The notes: generated from the letters alone by a model not told the origin. A DNA stretch of 57,756 bases from Candidatus Bathyarchaeum sp. (GCA_016930555.1 JAFGGM010000054.1:1-57756); one strand, 5' to 3'; numbered from the stretch's first letter, positions 33,209-43,372 are shown. A program made the numbers and translations.

Positions 33209-35956
33209 TTGACGTCACAATCATCTAGACATAAACTAACAATTGTTTTTTTTGTTAACGTAATAATTGTCGCTGTTGCCATTCCCAGCTACTTCTATAG
33301 TATGTCACAAATTCCCGAACCCGCCAGCTTCCAAGTAACAAATTTGGTTTTTGCTTCTGATTGGATTCAAGTTGGGGAATCGCTGCAGCTTTCTGTTAAC
33401 GTAACTAACATTGGAGACCAGACTGGAAACCATTCTGTAACTCTTACAATTGATGGTGAACCAATAACAACTGAAACGGTTCAGCTTTCAGGGTCAGAAA
33501 GCGTAACAGTGGATTTCACTGCAACAGTAATGACTGAAGGAAATCACACTGTCCAAGTCGGAGATTTAGTCGGCTCGGTCAAAGCTACCTCAGATATTCC
33601 CTCCAAGCCTGCTGAATTGGAAGTAACTGATTTGGGCATCAGTCGAGCCATTGCTGAGCCTGGAGAAACCATATTTGTTTCAGCTACTGTAAAAAACGTT
33701 GGAGACGAGAGCGGCAGTTTTGATTTGGACCTTTTTGTTAATGATGAAAAACGGGGTACTCAACCTATTCAGCTTGACGGTAAAGAAACCACAACAGTAC
33801 AATTCAACGTCACTGAGGAAGCTGAAGGAACTTATGTGGTTAAGGTTGGAGACCTCACCAAATCTTTCGAAATCAGTTCCAATGCCCAGCCAGCTAAACC
33901 AGCCGAGTTCCACGTAACCGACTTAACCATTAATCCTTCCTCGGTCATGGCTGGTGAAACTGTGTCAATTTCAGTTAAGGTAACTAATGTCGGAGAGGAA
34001 TCAGGAACCTATACGGTAAACCTAACAATTGACGGCACAATAACAGACACAAGAACTGTCACATTGTCTGGCGCTCAAACCCAGATTATCGACTTTGGTG
34101 CAAATGAAACAACCGTTGGCACCCACACTGTCGAAGTCAGCGGTCAATCCGGAAATTTCATTGTTGAAGCCTCTGTTGCGGCATCAGACAAAATTGACTT
34201 GCAGAGAGTTTTTGTGGCTCCATATGAAGTAGCGGAGGGGGAAACTGTTACAGTAATAGTTAAAGCTAACAACCTTGCAAACGAGGAGTCAGTTCTTGGT
34301 GCAAGACTTCTTGTCGATGGCGAGGTTGTAGATACAAAGACGACCACTTTGCCTATAGGTGAATCTGAAGAAGCCCTTGAATTTACATTCGCAGCAGGTC
34401 CGGCAAACGCTGAAACATTGAAAGGATACTCCATTGAGGTGATAAATCTAGGCAATCAAAGCGACGTCCTGAAAGGATTTTTCATGGTTGCCCCTGATGG
34501 TTTTCACACTTTATCATTTTCTACAAACGCTATCGGTTTAGAATTCACTATCAACGGCATAACTGAGCCTGTGCCATATAGTAAACTCTTGCCAGAGGGA
34601 AGCTACACCATAACCATACCTGATGGCATTGAAGGCGGAGGCACATTCTGGAACTTCACCAGCTGGAATGATGATAAGTCGACAAGCCTCACTAGGACTA
34701 TATACTTAGATCAACGTATTTCTCTAATTGCCGATTTTATGAACTGCAAATCTTGTCCTTCCTTATATGTTTGGAATGGAACCGAATATTTGTACACAGC
34801 TGAAATCTCCGACGGCACAGGCTACTTGGGAATCTTTAACAACTTCCACGAGGACGGAAGCCTAGCCTTCCTTTACAGTGTTCCTTGGGACTACACCAAG
34901 TTAGATTCGAGCCTGCTCCAAACAAATGGAGAATACTATGACATGACGATCAGACAAAACTGGGACGAAATATCATATGTAGATTCTGCTACATTGGTGA
35001 TTGTGGAGCACTCACGTGATGTAGATGTTTATTCAACCAAAGCCACATACCTGTACGAGATTGAAGGACAAGGAACAATCTACACTGTAAACAAAAATCC
35101 TAATTCTCTCATATCATGCATCAACGGAACCGGACACGATATGTTATCCATAGTTTCAGAACGTGACGGAATCACCACTCTTGGCAACGAATTTACATGG
35201 GACACTCTAGAGCTGAATTTAGGTGACCTCTCTGGGGCAGAAGAAATCAAGCTTGTAGTTTCTGGAAGAATAATCTACTCTTCAGGAGAAGAACAAGGGG
35301 CATGGGTTGGACAGTTCTGGGATAAGCCTGGTGAGCAAGCATTTCCCCCTCCTTACATGGAAGTTAAAGACTCTGAAGGCAACTGGGTTCCTGTTCCAGA
35401 TAAACGTCAGTTCCCGTTGTTGGATGTTACACCAGAAATTTTCGTCGTGAATTTGACTGGGCTCTTCCCAACAGATGATTACTCCCTTAGGTTACACACA
35501 TTCTTCAACACCAGATTCGATTACATCGGAGTGGACACAAAATCCCAGCAGGACATAACAATCCGAGAGGTACCAGTTTCCTCTGCAACTTTGTCCCAAG
35601 CTTTCGAAGCCGAATCCAGCTCAACAGGCAACTTCACCCGATACGGAGACGTAACTGAGCTCATGGGAGCTCCAGACGACATGTTTGTGATAATCCGCCA
35701 AGGCGACGAAATACGAATCCTCTTCTCTGCTGATGATGTGGCTGATGTCCCCGAAGGCATGGAACGTGACTTTTTTGTGTTTGCTAGTGTCTGGTTCAAA
35801 GTTGACGGACTTCCTTACGTGCCCTTCGTTGTTGACCCGTTACCCTTCCATGAAATGACCTGTTTCCCTTATCCAGAAACAGAAAGCTATCCATACGATG
35901 CAGCACATCTTGCTTACCTTACGGAATACAACACTAGAATAATCGTTAGCCCATAA
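33209..35956 (+). CDS. CARDB-repeat surface protein
   Basis: 915 residues from TTG 33209. Residues about 9-31 are a signal or anchor helix (LTIVFFVNVIIVAVAIPSYF). Three closely similar CARDB adhesion repeats of about 95 residues follow (33330-34170; each with LxVNVTNIGDQTGNHSVTLT-like and ETVQLSGSESVTVDF-like segments), then a divergent fourth (34190-34490) and a PEGA-like segment. The C-terminal half (from about residue 505) begins CKSCPSLYVWNGTEYLYTAE and is a large beta-rich domain of unknown fold. Many N-x-S/T sites suggest glycosylation. It probably shares a transcript with the Fe-S membrane protein that follows 36 bases later. Confidence 0.8.
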   Translation: MTSQSSRHKLTIVFFVNVIIVAVAIPSYFYSMSQIPEPASFQVTNLVFASDWIQVGESLQLSVNVTNIGDQTGNHSVTLTIDGEPITTETVQLSGSESVTVDFTATVMTEGNHTVQVGDLVGSVKATSDIPSKPAELEVTDLGISRAIAEPGETIFVSATVKNVGDESGSFDLDLFVNDEKRGTQPIQLDGKETTTVQFNVTEEAEGTYVVKVGDLTKSFEISSNAQPAKPAEFHVTDLTINPSSVMAGETVSISVKVTNVGEESGTYTVNLTIDGTITDTRTVTLSGAQTQIIDFGANETTVGTHTVEVSGQSGNFIVEASVAASDKIDLQRVFVAPYEVAEGETVTVIVKANNLANEESVLGARLLVDGEVVDTKTTTLPIGESEEALEFTFAAGPANAETLKGYSIEVINLGNQSDVLKGFFMVAPDGFHTLSFSTNAIGLEFTINGITEPVPYSKLLPEGSYTITIPDGIEGGGTFWNFTSWNDDKSTSLTRTIYLDQRISLIADFMNCKSCPSLYVWNGTEYLYTAEISDGTGYLGIFNNFHEDGSLAFLYSVPWDYTKLDSSLLQTNGEYYDMTIRQNWDEISYVDSATLVIVEHSRDVDVYSTKATYLYEIEGQGTIYTVNKNPNSLISCINGTGHDMLSIVSERDGITTLGNEFTWDTLELNLGDLSGAEEIKLVVSGRIIYSSGEEQGAWVGQFWDKPGEQAFPPPYMEVKDSEGNWVPVPDKRQFPLLDVTPEIFVVNLTGLFPTDDYSLRLHTFFNTRFDYIGVDTKSQQDITIREVPVSSATLSQAFEAESSSTGNFTRYGDVTELMGAPDDMFVIIRQGDEIRILFSADDVADVPEGMERDFFVFASVWFKVDGLPYVPFVVDPLPFHEMTCFPYPETESYPYDAAHLAYLTEYNTRIIVSP

Positions 35957-35992
35957 ACCATGGAGTTAGATTAGCGAGGAGAAAAGAATGGA

Positions 35993-36997
35993 ATGTGGGC
36001 GCTGATAACTCAAATCCTGCTAACAATAATCGCTGGGGGATTAGTTTCGGCTGGAATACTGGCAATACTAATTTGGGTAAGAACTCTGAACCGAAAACTT
36101 AGCATTCTACGCCTATTTGTTCAGATAGTAGCAACGGTCGCAATTTTTGTGACACTTCTTTTCTTGCCGCTTCCGTGGAACCCTATACTTTCTGGTCTCG
36201 TTTTCTCAATAGCATTAAGGCTAACAGCTATTTTTATCTTGATTATCGGCAGTACTCTCATTATTGGGCGTTTCTTCTGTGGATGGCTATGCCCCTTTGC
36301 CCTGTATATGGACCTTCTTACCCGCCTCAGAAAGGCGCTAAGGATACCTTACCTGAATCTTCCTGAAAAACTTAACAATGGTCTCAACATTCTCAGGTAT
36401 TTGCTTTTAGCTGCCATGCTGCTTATGGCTCTTGTCTTAGGTCCTCTAAATGCCGACTTGTGGCGTTTCATAATAATGTTTATGGGTCCATTCAAGTCTT
36501 TAATCATAGTTTTTTTGATTCCCGTGGAACCATACGTTACCCAAATAGGCGACGCTTTAGGATTCCCTGTTTGGGGTACCAGCTTTCATGACCTCAGCGG
36601 AACAATACACTACTTCAACGGCGACCAACTTATTCTCATCACATGGATTGTCTTTTTTGTATTCACAGCAGGCGCCTTCATGGTGAGGTTGCTTTGGTGC
36701 CGATTCTGTCCAGTAGGCGTAACATTATCTGTCCTGAACCGGTTTAAATTCTTCAAGTGGGTGCCCCTCCTTCGCATAAAGAAGATGGAAGAAAAATGCA
36801 CAAAATGTGGAATCTGCAAAAGAGTCTGCCCAACACAGGTCACAGAAGTATACGACCAAAAAGGAGGAAACATTGCCCCTTCAAAGTGTATGCTATGCAT
36901 CCGATGCGTAGAAATGTGCCCCTATGAAGACTGCCTGAAGCTGGACTTTGCTGGCAAAACAATCTATAAATCAAAAAACTGGTTAGAACCACAATAA
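35993..36997 (+). CDS. Polyferredoxin membrane protein (NapH-like)
   Basis: 334 residues with five or so transmembrane helices and two cytoplasmic Cys motifs typical of NapH proteins (FFCGWLCPFALYMDL near residue 100, WCRFCPVGVTL near 240). The C-terminus carries two 4Fe-4S ferredoxin sites, CTKCGICKRVCPTQVTEV and CMLCIRCVEMCPYEDCLK. It moves electrons across or along the membrane; donor and acceptor are unknown. AGGAG precedes the ATG at 35993. It follows the CARDB protein closely, so the pair may form a redox or copper-type membrane assembly; that is speculative. Confidence 0.85.
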   Translation: MWALITQILLTIIAGGLVSAGILAILIWVRTLNRKLSILRLFVQIVATVAIFVTLLFLPLPWNPILSGLVFSIALRLTAIFILIIGSTLIIGRFFCGWLCPFALYMDLLTRLRKALRIPYLNLPEKLNNGLNILRYLLLAAMLLMALVLGPLNADLWRFIIMFMGPFKSLIIVFLIPVEPYVTQIGDALGFPVWGTSFHDLSGTIHYFNGDQLILITWIVFFVFTAGAFMVRLLWCRFCPVGVTLSVLNRFKFFKWVPLLRIKKMEEKCTKCGICKRVCPTQVTEVYDQKGGNIAPSKCMLCIRCVEMCPYEDCLKLDFAGKTIYKSKNWLEPQ

Positions 36998-37011
36998 ATC
37001 CGTCAGTTTGT

Positions 37012-37326
37012 TTATGTCTTTTTTGATAGCGCCTTCAATGTTCCAGAGACACCCAACACATGAACAGCTTCAGCTTTACTATCTATGACCGTGGTTGAAG
37101 CAATGGCAGCTCTAACCTGCTCAAGAGCCTTGTGGGAACAACAAAGAACAATCTGTCCCTTCTCTGGACGCTTTCTTATCAATCTTACGTTTGCTTTGCT
37201 GGCGCCGTATTCGCCGAAGAGTCTGTGAATTGATGCTTGAACCGCATCGAGTACTGCCTCTTCACTGGGAAGCTGTTCGCCTACGACTGCTAGCGCCAAG
37301 TAACGTCTTTTTTCGCGTTTAAGCAT
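37012..37326 (-). CDS. rnp2: RNase P protein component 2 (Pop5)
   Basis: 104 residues. It is the archaeal Pop5 homologue of RNase P, which trims tRNA 5' ends. The N-terminus KREKRRYLALAVVGEQLPSE, the VRLIRKRPEKGQIVLCCSHK strand pair and the helix EQVRAAIASTTVI match the family. It overlaps the rnp3 end by 8 bases and is the last gene of the L15e operon, as in many archaea. Confidence 0.92.
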   Translation of the reverse strand: MLKREKRRYLALAVVGEQLPSEEAVLDAVQASIHRLFGEYGASKANVRLIRKRPEKGQIVLCCSHKALEQVRAAIASTTVIDSKAEAVHVLGVSGTLKALSKKT

Positions 37327-38050
37327 CTCCTTGCCTTCCTAAAACGCGTATTCCCGGAGCCACATAATCCACACTTAATTTCTTTCTATTACGTTCAACT
37401 ATGCCCCACGGATTGTCTGACAGTGCCCCCAAAGCTGATGATGATCGCATGTCAAAGAGTGTTGTTAAGGCTGCATAGTCGTGGGCTCCTCTCATGAGCA
37501 ATCTCTCTGTGGCGCCACTAACAACTGTAACTGGCACCTTAAATCGTGTTGCCATCGCCACTTCCCTTCTTAGGCGGGACAGAAGGCGAACTCTAGAAAT
37601 ACTTGTTAACTGCAAAAGGGGAGCCAATTCAATTTCCAGGGATGCAAGAGCCTGTGATGCAAGCTCGGCTTCTGCTTCATCAAAAAATCTTTTGCGGAGG
37701 CTTGTAACCGAAAACTGCAGCAAATCCACTCGCCTGTCCTTGGCTGCCTGCCTAGCAACATCCTTTGTGTCACATCTTACGGCTATGACCTCAAATCTTC
37801 TTCGGTAACGCCGTAGACTCTGAAGAAGCTCATCAGAGTTTCTGGGAGCAAACGTCACTCTTGCAGCAAAATCCAGTTCTTCTTTACTACAGAGTCGTTT
37901 GAGCTGACTGATCTGTTCTTTGGTAACTTCAGATGGGAGAGGTATGGCAACTAGACCATAACCTAGCTCCGAGGCTTTCCTGAACATATTCTCTGTTTTG
38001 TTCATGTCTTCTATTGGTGCCCTAAGATTCAGGTCAGCGAACCGTCTCAT
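37319..38050 (-). CDS. rnp3: RNase P protein component 3 (Rpp30)
   Basis: 243 residues from ATG 38050, chosen because its ATG overlaps the upstream stop (ATGA); the longer start at 38074 overlaps more. The TIM-barrel pattern of Rpp30 is seen: RFADLNLRAPIEDMNKTENM, ELGYGLVAIPLPSE, FEVIAVRCDTKDVARQAAKD, VDLLQFSV, VPVTVVSGATERLLMRGAHD. It forms a heterotetramer with Pop5 on the RNase P RNA. The RNA itself is not in the window. Confidence 0.92.
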   Translation of the reverse strand: MRRFADLNLRAPIEDMNKTENMFRKASELGYGLVAIPLPSEVTKEQISQLKRLCSKEELDFAARVTFAPRNSDELLQSLRRYRRRFEVIAVRCDTKDVARQAAKDRRVDLLQFSVTSLRKRFFDEAEAELASQALASLEIELAPLLQLTSISRVRLLSRLRREVAMATRFKVPVTVVSGATERLLMRGAHDYAALTTLFDMRSSSALGALSDNPWGIVERNRKKLSVDYVAPGIRVLGRQGDA

Positions 38051-38490
38051 GTTATCATCCCAATTTCTTTGCAAACCGCTATCACGTCTTCGATTTTGGA
38101 TTTCCTGAATCTTATGCGTATGCGAATAGGGTCAGACGTGACAAGTTTAGTCTTACTTTTGAAGGCAGCCTGTTTGTCAAGTCTGATGTATAAACTGCCC
38201 TTCTCTGTGCAAAGATGTATTGTTCTCTCCAGTTCATCCTTATCCAAAACGCTGAGGTTGGCTGCAAGATGTTCAACCAGAGATTTGATTATTTTTTTGT
38301 CTTTGATTCTAGTTTCGAAGAAGGTTATGGGGTTGCCGTAATGACCCTCTAAGCTGCTTCGATTAAAGACTATCTCTTCAAGATATTCATTTGGCAAAAT
38401 ATTCTGAACTGCCTCCAATACCTTATCCAAGTCTTCTGTGGCGTGGGCACAGAAACGAAAATCAACATAAGCTATAGGCAGCTGAGACAA
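38047..38490 (-). CDS. RNA-binding domain protein (COG1325 type)
   Basis: 147 residues: IAYVDFRFCAHATEDLDKVL, a long helix, HYGNPITFFETRIKDKKIIK, SLYIRLDKQAAFKSKTKLVT and PIRIRIRFRKSKIEDVIAVC. This is the archaeal RNA-binding family with an alpha-beta sandwich, regularly found between L15e and rnp3. Exact role unknown; a link to rRNA or tRNA processing is likely from the operon. Confidence 0.85.
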   Translation of the reverse strand: MSQLPIAYVDFRFCAHATEDLDKVLEAVQNILPNEYLEEIVFNRSSLEGHYGNPITFFETRIKDKKIIKSLVEHLAANLSVLDKDELERTIHLCTEKGSLYIRLDKQAAFKSKTKLVTSDPIRIRIRFRKSKIEDVIAVCKEIGMIT

Positions 38491-38608
38491 AACCTACCTC
38501 ACACTCTTTCTGAACTCTATTACACACAACTTGATATAGCTATCTCAAACACAACATAAGCAAACAAAAAGGAAAGAATGGTTGTTGAGTGCCTCCAATA
38601 AACAGAGA

Positions 38609-39172
38609 CTACTGCTTGATTCTTCTTTTCATAACTGCATTGCGGCTTGGTCGGAATTTCTCTGCTCCCAATCCTCTGTTGCGGAGTCCCCGCACTTCTC
38701 TGCCTGCGCTAGTTATTCCACGGAATGCTCGTCCTGTCTGGTCTGCTATTGGATGATCAGGAAGAATTGCTGGGTCAACCAAAATGATTTCGTACCATTT
38801 GAAGCGGCCATCTTCCCAAACCCAATATGAGTTTAGAACTTCCAAGTTCGGGAACTTTCTGGCTGCCCGCTCCTCAGCGATTAATCTCATGTTTTTGGAA
38901 AGTTTGATTTTGTTTACTCCCAACCGTTTCTGTCTGCGTCCGCCAGTTGGTCTTGTTTTTCTGAAGCCAGAACGTCTGACCCGCACCCGAGCCAAAACAA
39001 TGCCCTGTTTGGCTTTGTAGCCAAGGTTTCTTGCTCTGTCCAGTCGGGTTGGTCTTTCGATTCTTACAATAGAGTCTTGTTTGCGCCAAGTTATGGCTCT
39101 ATGCCACATTAGCTCCTTGACAAAGGATTCATTCGGCTTTTTCCACGCCTTTGCAATATACTTGTATGCCAT
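38609..39172 (-). CDS. rpl15e: Ribosomal protein L15e
   Basis: 187 residues: [93 protein letters not shown] and [11 protein letters not shown] are diagnostic. It is very basic and a large-subunit protein of archaea and eukaryotes. GAGAGGAATG precedes the ATG. A promoter with TATA TTTATTAA (39255-39262, reading leftward) after GGAAAAGG lies 80-90 bases upstream. Confidence 0.97.
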   Translation of the reverse strand: MAYKYIAKAWKKPNESFVKELMWHRAITWRKQDSIVRIERPTRLDRARNLGYKAKQGIVLARVRVRRSGFRKTRPTGGRRQKRLGVNKIKLSKNMRLIAEERAARKFPNLEVLNSYWVWEDGRFKWYEIILVDPAILPDHPIADQTGRAFRGITSAGREVRGLRNRGLGAEKFRPSRNAVMKRRIKQ

Positions 39173-39393
39173 ATTTCATTCCTCTCATTCGTTCGGTTCA
39201 ACCCTATGTAGGGTCACATCCCATAGGAACTTGTAGCAAAAGAAACAAAGACAGTTAATAAACCTTTTCCGCACACTTTGGGACTTTTATGTGTACTTTC
39301 GGGGGCTTCTCTATTTTTTTCTGAATAACATTAAACCGTCTATTGTTGTTGTAACATATTCGAATCCGGATTGTACTAATGCTTTTATCATGA

Positions 39394-39819
39394 TTAGACA
39401 ACAGCGGATAAGATTGAGATAATTACAAGTGGTAATCCCGTAAACATAAGCAGAAGTCCTGTTGAAATTTGGTTTTCACGAAATTCTGTTCGTTGCTTTG
39501 ACAGTTTTTCGGTAACATAAGCTGTAGAAGGAGCTTTTGCTGATTGAATTCTGCCTTCTGCATATCCGCCCGCAAGCATGGCACCGGTTCCAATTATCAA
39601 AGCCCCTTCGATAAACAATAAGGAACTTAAAGTTGTTTTTTCTTCATTTCCAAAAATCCATGCTGCAGTTAACCTGATTTGAGTGCCATAAAGAACTACT
39701 GCAATTAGGTCAATAACAAATATCAAGACGTTAAAAAACACTATTATGGTTATGGCTTTTTTCCACCCTGATATATTCTTCAATTGAATAAACACAACTG
39801 AGCGCGTGCTCATAATCAA
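39394..39819 (-). CDS. Hypothetical three-TM membrane protein
   Basis: 141 residues with transmembrane helices around AITIIVFFNVLIFVIDLIAV, LSSLLFIEGALIIGTGAMLA and GLLLMFTGLPLVIISILSAV. A basic loop (KAPSTAYVTEKLSKQRTEFR) lies between the last two. No family recognised. Alone on its strand, with empty AT-rich flanks (39173-39393 and 39820-40120, where I see only a direct repeat AAATTCTAATT near 39943 and 39970). Confidence 0.6.
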   Translation of the reverse strand: MIMSTRSVVFIQLKNISGWKKAITIIVFFNVLIFVIDLIAVVLYGTQIRLTAAWIFGNEEKTTLSSLLFIEGALIIGTGAMLAGGYAEGRIQSAKAPSTAYVTEKLSKQRTEFRENQISTGLLLMFTGLPLVIISILSAVV

Positions 39820-40120
39820 CTAGAATTGGGTATGGATTTAATTTTTATGACGTATTACTTTCATCAAAATCTTTTGTAATCTGCCCAGAACCCCACGCAA
39901 ACGAATTAAAAATTTGATAGTACACATTTGGGTTTGGGAGTTAAATTCTAATTCCATAACTATGAAAAACAAATTCTAATTAGTTCTAGAATTATGCACC
40001 ATAGCTCTTTATAGCATAGATTTAACAATAGATTATTGGGGAAAGTAGAAATCAGAAGTTAGATTTCGGATTGCGGGAGAATAGTGGAGACATTGCCACT
40101 TCACTTGGAATAAACCTTTT

Positions 40121-40795
40121 TCAAGCTTTGTTCACAAGCTTAACTTCTTTGATTGTGAGGACTCCACTGTTGTTTTCATAGCTTGTTTCAGAGTCTACTA
40201 TTTGGAGGCGTTTTTTGTAGATTGGAGCATCCAGAACTAGTGACTCATATTCTCCCCCTTCGCCCACCAAACTAATCTGATATTTTTCGTGGAGTTCCAC
40301 AAGCTTCTCTAGTGTTTCTGTGTTTATTTCTCGCCCCAGCCACGTTTGATCCAAACCGTAAGCATACACTCCAACCAGTATGACCCTGAATTTGAGGCGA
40401 ATCAAATCTTTCATTATTTCCAGCGCGTCTTGATGCCAAAGGGGAGCAATAGACTTGAGTCCCAACTCATCGCATAATCGGTCGATTCGTTCTTTCTGGT
40501 ATGTAGACTGCACCGCTCCAGTTACTACTCCATCCACGTCAAGGGACGCAAGCAATTTCTTGAGGTCTTCAAGTTCCTTCTCTTTTATTCCAGAGGTTTC
40601 AGCTTTAACCAACGGAATCTCAAGCGTCCTAGCTATATAGTCTGTCAAATGAATGTTGGGAACATGGAACATGTAGCTATCAGAGCGTTTGGGAAGCATG
40701 GTAGCTAAGATTTCTATGGTGTGCCCTATCTGCTGGGCTTGATAAAGAGCAAGAATCGAATCCTTTCCCCCAGTAATTAATGCTGCCAACCGCAA
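40121..40795 (-). CDS. dph6: Diphthine--ammonia ligase
   Basis: 224 residues. The ATP-pyrophosphatase loop is ALITGGKDSILALYQAQQIG (residue 9 is Thr where SGGKDS is usual). YMFHVPNIHLTDYIARTLEI, VDGVVTGAVQSTYQKERIDR, LGLKSIAPLWHQDALEIMKD and LVGEGGEYESLVLDAPIYKK are typical of the archaeal Dph6/MJ0570 family. It amidates diphthine to diphthamide on elongation factor 2. It is 31 bases downstream of the geranylgeranyl reductase gene. Confidence 0.9.
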   Translation of the reverse strand: MRLAALITGGKDSILALYQAQQIGHTIEILATMLPKRSDSYMFHVPNIHLTDYIARTLEIPLVKAETSGIKEKELEDLKKLLASLDVDGVVTGAVQSTYQKERIDRLCDELGLKSIAPLWHQDALEIMKDLIRLKFRVILVGVYAYGLDQTWLGREINTETLEKLVELHEKYQISLVGEGGEYESLVLDAPIYKKRLQIVDSETSYENNSGVLTIKEVKLVNKA

Positions 40796-40826
40796 CTTCT
40801 ATGCACTCTACTGTTCGCTTTTCAGT

Positions 40827-42185
40827 TCACATATTCTTTGCTTTCTCAACTATCTGTCTGGTCTTTTCTTCCCACTCTGCAAGTCCTTCAGGTGAAGGTG
40901 GATAATTCCTATGCAGTTCCTTGGTTTCTGTCATGAGTTTAGCGGTGGTATTCAACTTTCTTAGAAGAGACAAACATCCAACTCCTTTGAAGAGTCTGCT
41001 AGTTTTCTCAGTTATATTCAGTTTCAGGTCTTCGCCCATGCTTGCCTTAAGTAAGTCATCGTCAGTGATCAGGTGGTGCTGCATTCCATAATTCATTTCC
41101 TTGTTGGTCAACCGTTGAAGAAGCATACGGAAAACGTCCAACCCAGCCTGTTTTGCGCCATAAAATTCCATGAACATGCCAGTGTATGGCCAAAGAACCT
41201 CTCTGCTCACATCCCCCTTCTCCAAGGCGCCTACGATGACTTCTGCAGCTTTTACTCCCCCCATCATCGAGGAACCTATTCCACCCCCGTGAATCGGATT
41301 AACTTGGCAAGCAGCATCGCCAATAATTATGATTCCGTTTGCTACCATGGGACTTATGGGTCTTCGGGTAGGAACAAGACCTCCCCCGCCAGTTAACAGC
41401 TGTGAATCTTTAAAAAGCGTCATAGATAAAACATATTCATGATACAGTTGCTTCGGATTAGGGAAACCTTTGGTCATGGCTACACCTAAACCTGCATTAA
41501 CTATGTTTGAGTTTTTGGGAAAAATCCAGCAGTACCCTCCTGGAAACCGCTGCAGATCAAGGTAGATTTTACAGTATCCAGGCTCCGAAATCTGCTCTTT
41601 TACTTCGCGGATTTCGCGGTAACAAATCTCCACATCCTCATCTGCAACTTCTGCTTCTATGCCAAATTCTGGAGGAAGCTTTTTTCTTAAAACTGCTGAA
41701 TGTCCACTTGCATCCACAACTACCTGAGCACGTATTTCATTCTTTTCGCCAGTTACTGTGTCCTTAACTGAGACGCCAGCGACAAAATCGTCGTTTATGA
41801 TTGGATTTGTTACCATGATGGAGTCCATCAGGGTTGCTCCCGTATCTTTTGCTTCTTTCAATAGTCTTTGACCAAAAAGTTGACGATTAACTAGATATCC
41901 GTGGACGCCCTCCCCCTGAACAGTGACGATGGTTTCCATGTCAGGTGAATAAACTTTAATTCCGTCTATTTTTTGCTCCAGTTCCTTTCCTGAGGGAGGA
42001 GCCAGCTTTATGTTATCAAAATGATGCTTTCCTATGGCGTCCCCACAGACTTTGTCTCCTATCTTCTGCTCTGGCTTCTGATCGATCATGCAGACTTTAA
42101 GTCCCGCTTTGGCAACAGTTTTGGCTGTCAAGCAGCCTCCTGTTCCAGCGCCTACAACTATAACATCAAATTTATTCAATGGCAT
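40827..42185 (-). CDS. Geranylgeranyl reductase family FAD protein
   Basis: 452 residues. It reduces isoprenoid double bonds of archaeal ether lipids. The FAD-binding Rossmann motif is FDVIVVGAGTGGCLTAKTVA (residues 4-23). Also visible are GDKVCGDAIGKHHFD (the PxxCG-like region), GYCWIFPKNSNIVNAGLGVA and IIIGDAACQVNPIHGGGIGS for FAD ribose and flavin contacts. Length is as usual. Substrate may be digeranylgeranylglycerophospholipid or a related chain; this family has several members, so the exact one is open. Confidence 0.88.
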   Translation of the reverse strand: MPLNKFDVIVVGAGTGGCLTAKTVAKAGLKVCMIDQKPEQKIGDKVCGDAIGKHHFDNIKLAPPSGKELEQKIDGIKVYSPDMETIVTVQGEGVHGYLVNRQLFGQRLLKEAKDTGATLMDSIMVTNPIINDDFVAGVSVKDTVTGEKNEIRAQVVVDASGHSAVLRKKLPPEFGIEAEVADEDVEICYREIREVKEQISEPGYCKIYLDLQRFPGGYCWIFPKNSNIVNAGLGVAMTKGFPNPKQLYHEYVLSMTLFKDSQLLTGGGGLVPTRRPISPMVANGIIIIGDAACQVNPIHGGGIGSSMMGGVKAAEVIVGALEKGDVSREVLWPYTGMFMEFYGAKQAGLDVFRMLLQRLTNKEMNYGMQHHLITDDDLLKASMGEDLKLNITEKTSRLFKGVGCLSLLRKLNTTAKLMTETKELHRNYPPSPEGLAEWEEKTRQIVEKAKNM

Positions 42186-42360
42186 TCTTCTCCAGCTTCT
42201 AGTTTGTTATTCTGCCTGAAAAGGGCTTCATAACTCTTGCGATGTTTAAGGAAAATCGTGACGGATTAAATTAAGGTTTTTAGCTGGTCAAGGGCTCATA
42301 GAAACGGTTTCAGTTGAGTTGTAAATTGTGCCCAAGTGGTTGCCTAACTGAGAAACTATG

Positions 42361-43242
42361 TTAAGATAAGCAGTTTTCGTCGCACTTGTTTGCTTTGAAT
42401 TTGTCCCAGCAATGTACTATGTCCCTCATCAGCTCTGGCTGCAAATCATAGAAAACATTTATTCTTCCTTCTGGGAAGAACATTCTAATGCTAATCTCTC
42501 GCCCAAGCCTGTCCATGCTTAGCATACTTGCCTCAGGCTTCTTTGGTAGAATATCCTTGTATTTTTCGTAGAATTTGTTAATTGTTGGCTTAATACAGTC
42601 TTCAATCATCTGTTTGTTTGTTCTGTGGTCTAGATGTGGAAATCCCATTTTGAAGGAGTAGTCGATTAAATTCTTCCTTCCAGAGTAGTTGATTATGATG
42701 CTATCTAACACTTTCTTGTTGGGTATCTCTGTGATGTTGTATGTTGGCGTGTAGATTTTGGTGTAATTGATGGTTATCTCTTTAACTTCGCCCTCAACAT
42801 CTCCTATTTTCACGTAGTCCCTAACCATGAACGGTCTGGAAATCATGATGTAAAAACCCGCCAGGAAGTTACCTAATGTTTGAGTTGATGCAAAGCCTAT
42901 GGCTGTTCCTGTTAAAGCTCCACCTGCAAGAAACAAATCAGTAGGCACATTGAATAGAACCAAAACCGAAATTAAGGCGCCTGTAGCGACAAGCAATCTA
43001 ACAACCAACTTCAGAATGTTGATTGCATGAGGCTCCATATTTACCCGTTTTCCATACTTGCCTATTGACCTGCGAAGAACCTTGTCAAGAATAAAAGCAA
43101 CAACAAGTATAATTATTAATATACCAAAATCAAGTAGCAACTCTTCTGTTGGTGTTAATTGACCAAATATTTTGGTCCAAAATCCTTCATTTACTGTTGA
43201 GTTGTCTGCTGTTAGAAACATGGGAACTTTGGTACACTCCAT
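42361..43242 (-). CDS. MscS-type mechanosensitive channel
   Basis: 293 residues. An N-terminal outside segment and three transmembrane helices (LLLDFGILIIILVVAFILDK, LVVRLLVATGALISVLVLFN, and the pore helix region LFLAGGALTGTAIGFASTQT) lead to the conserved LGNFLAGFYIMISRPFMVRD and DYVKIGDVEGEVKEITINYT of the beta domain. The C-terminal alpha/beta domain has a short Cys-rich end (KCDENCLS). It opens on membrane tension to release solutes. Confidence 0.9.
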   Translation of the reverse strand: MECTKVPMFLTADNSTVNEGFWTKIFGQLTPTEELLLDFGILIIILVVAFILDKVLRRSIGKYGKRVNMEPHAINILKLVVRLLVATGALISVLVLFNVPTDLFLAGGALTGTAIGFASTQTLGNFLAGFYIMISRPFMVRDYVKIGDVEGEVKEITINYTKIYTPTYNITEIPNKKVLDSIIINYSGRKNLIDYSFKMGFPHLDHRTNKQMIEDCIKPTINKFYEKYKDILPKKPEASMLSMDRLGREISIRMFFPEGRINVFYDLQPELMRDIVHCWDKFKANKCDENCLS

Positions 43243-43372
43243 TTATGGAGGAGATTGTGAGATTTTAGTTAAACAAAAACCTTTCTATACCCCTACAAAA
43301 TGCGTACAAGAAAAGAAAGCAATAATTAAGACCTAGCAAATCACAAACTTGACCTAGAAGAGAGATAAAGAC

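Noticed and set aside
39355-39375. TTCGAATCC-like sequence suggesting a tRNA T-arm
   Set aside because: No flanking T-stem, no anticodon arm and no acceptor stem around it.
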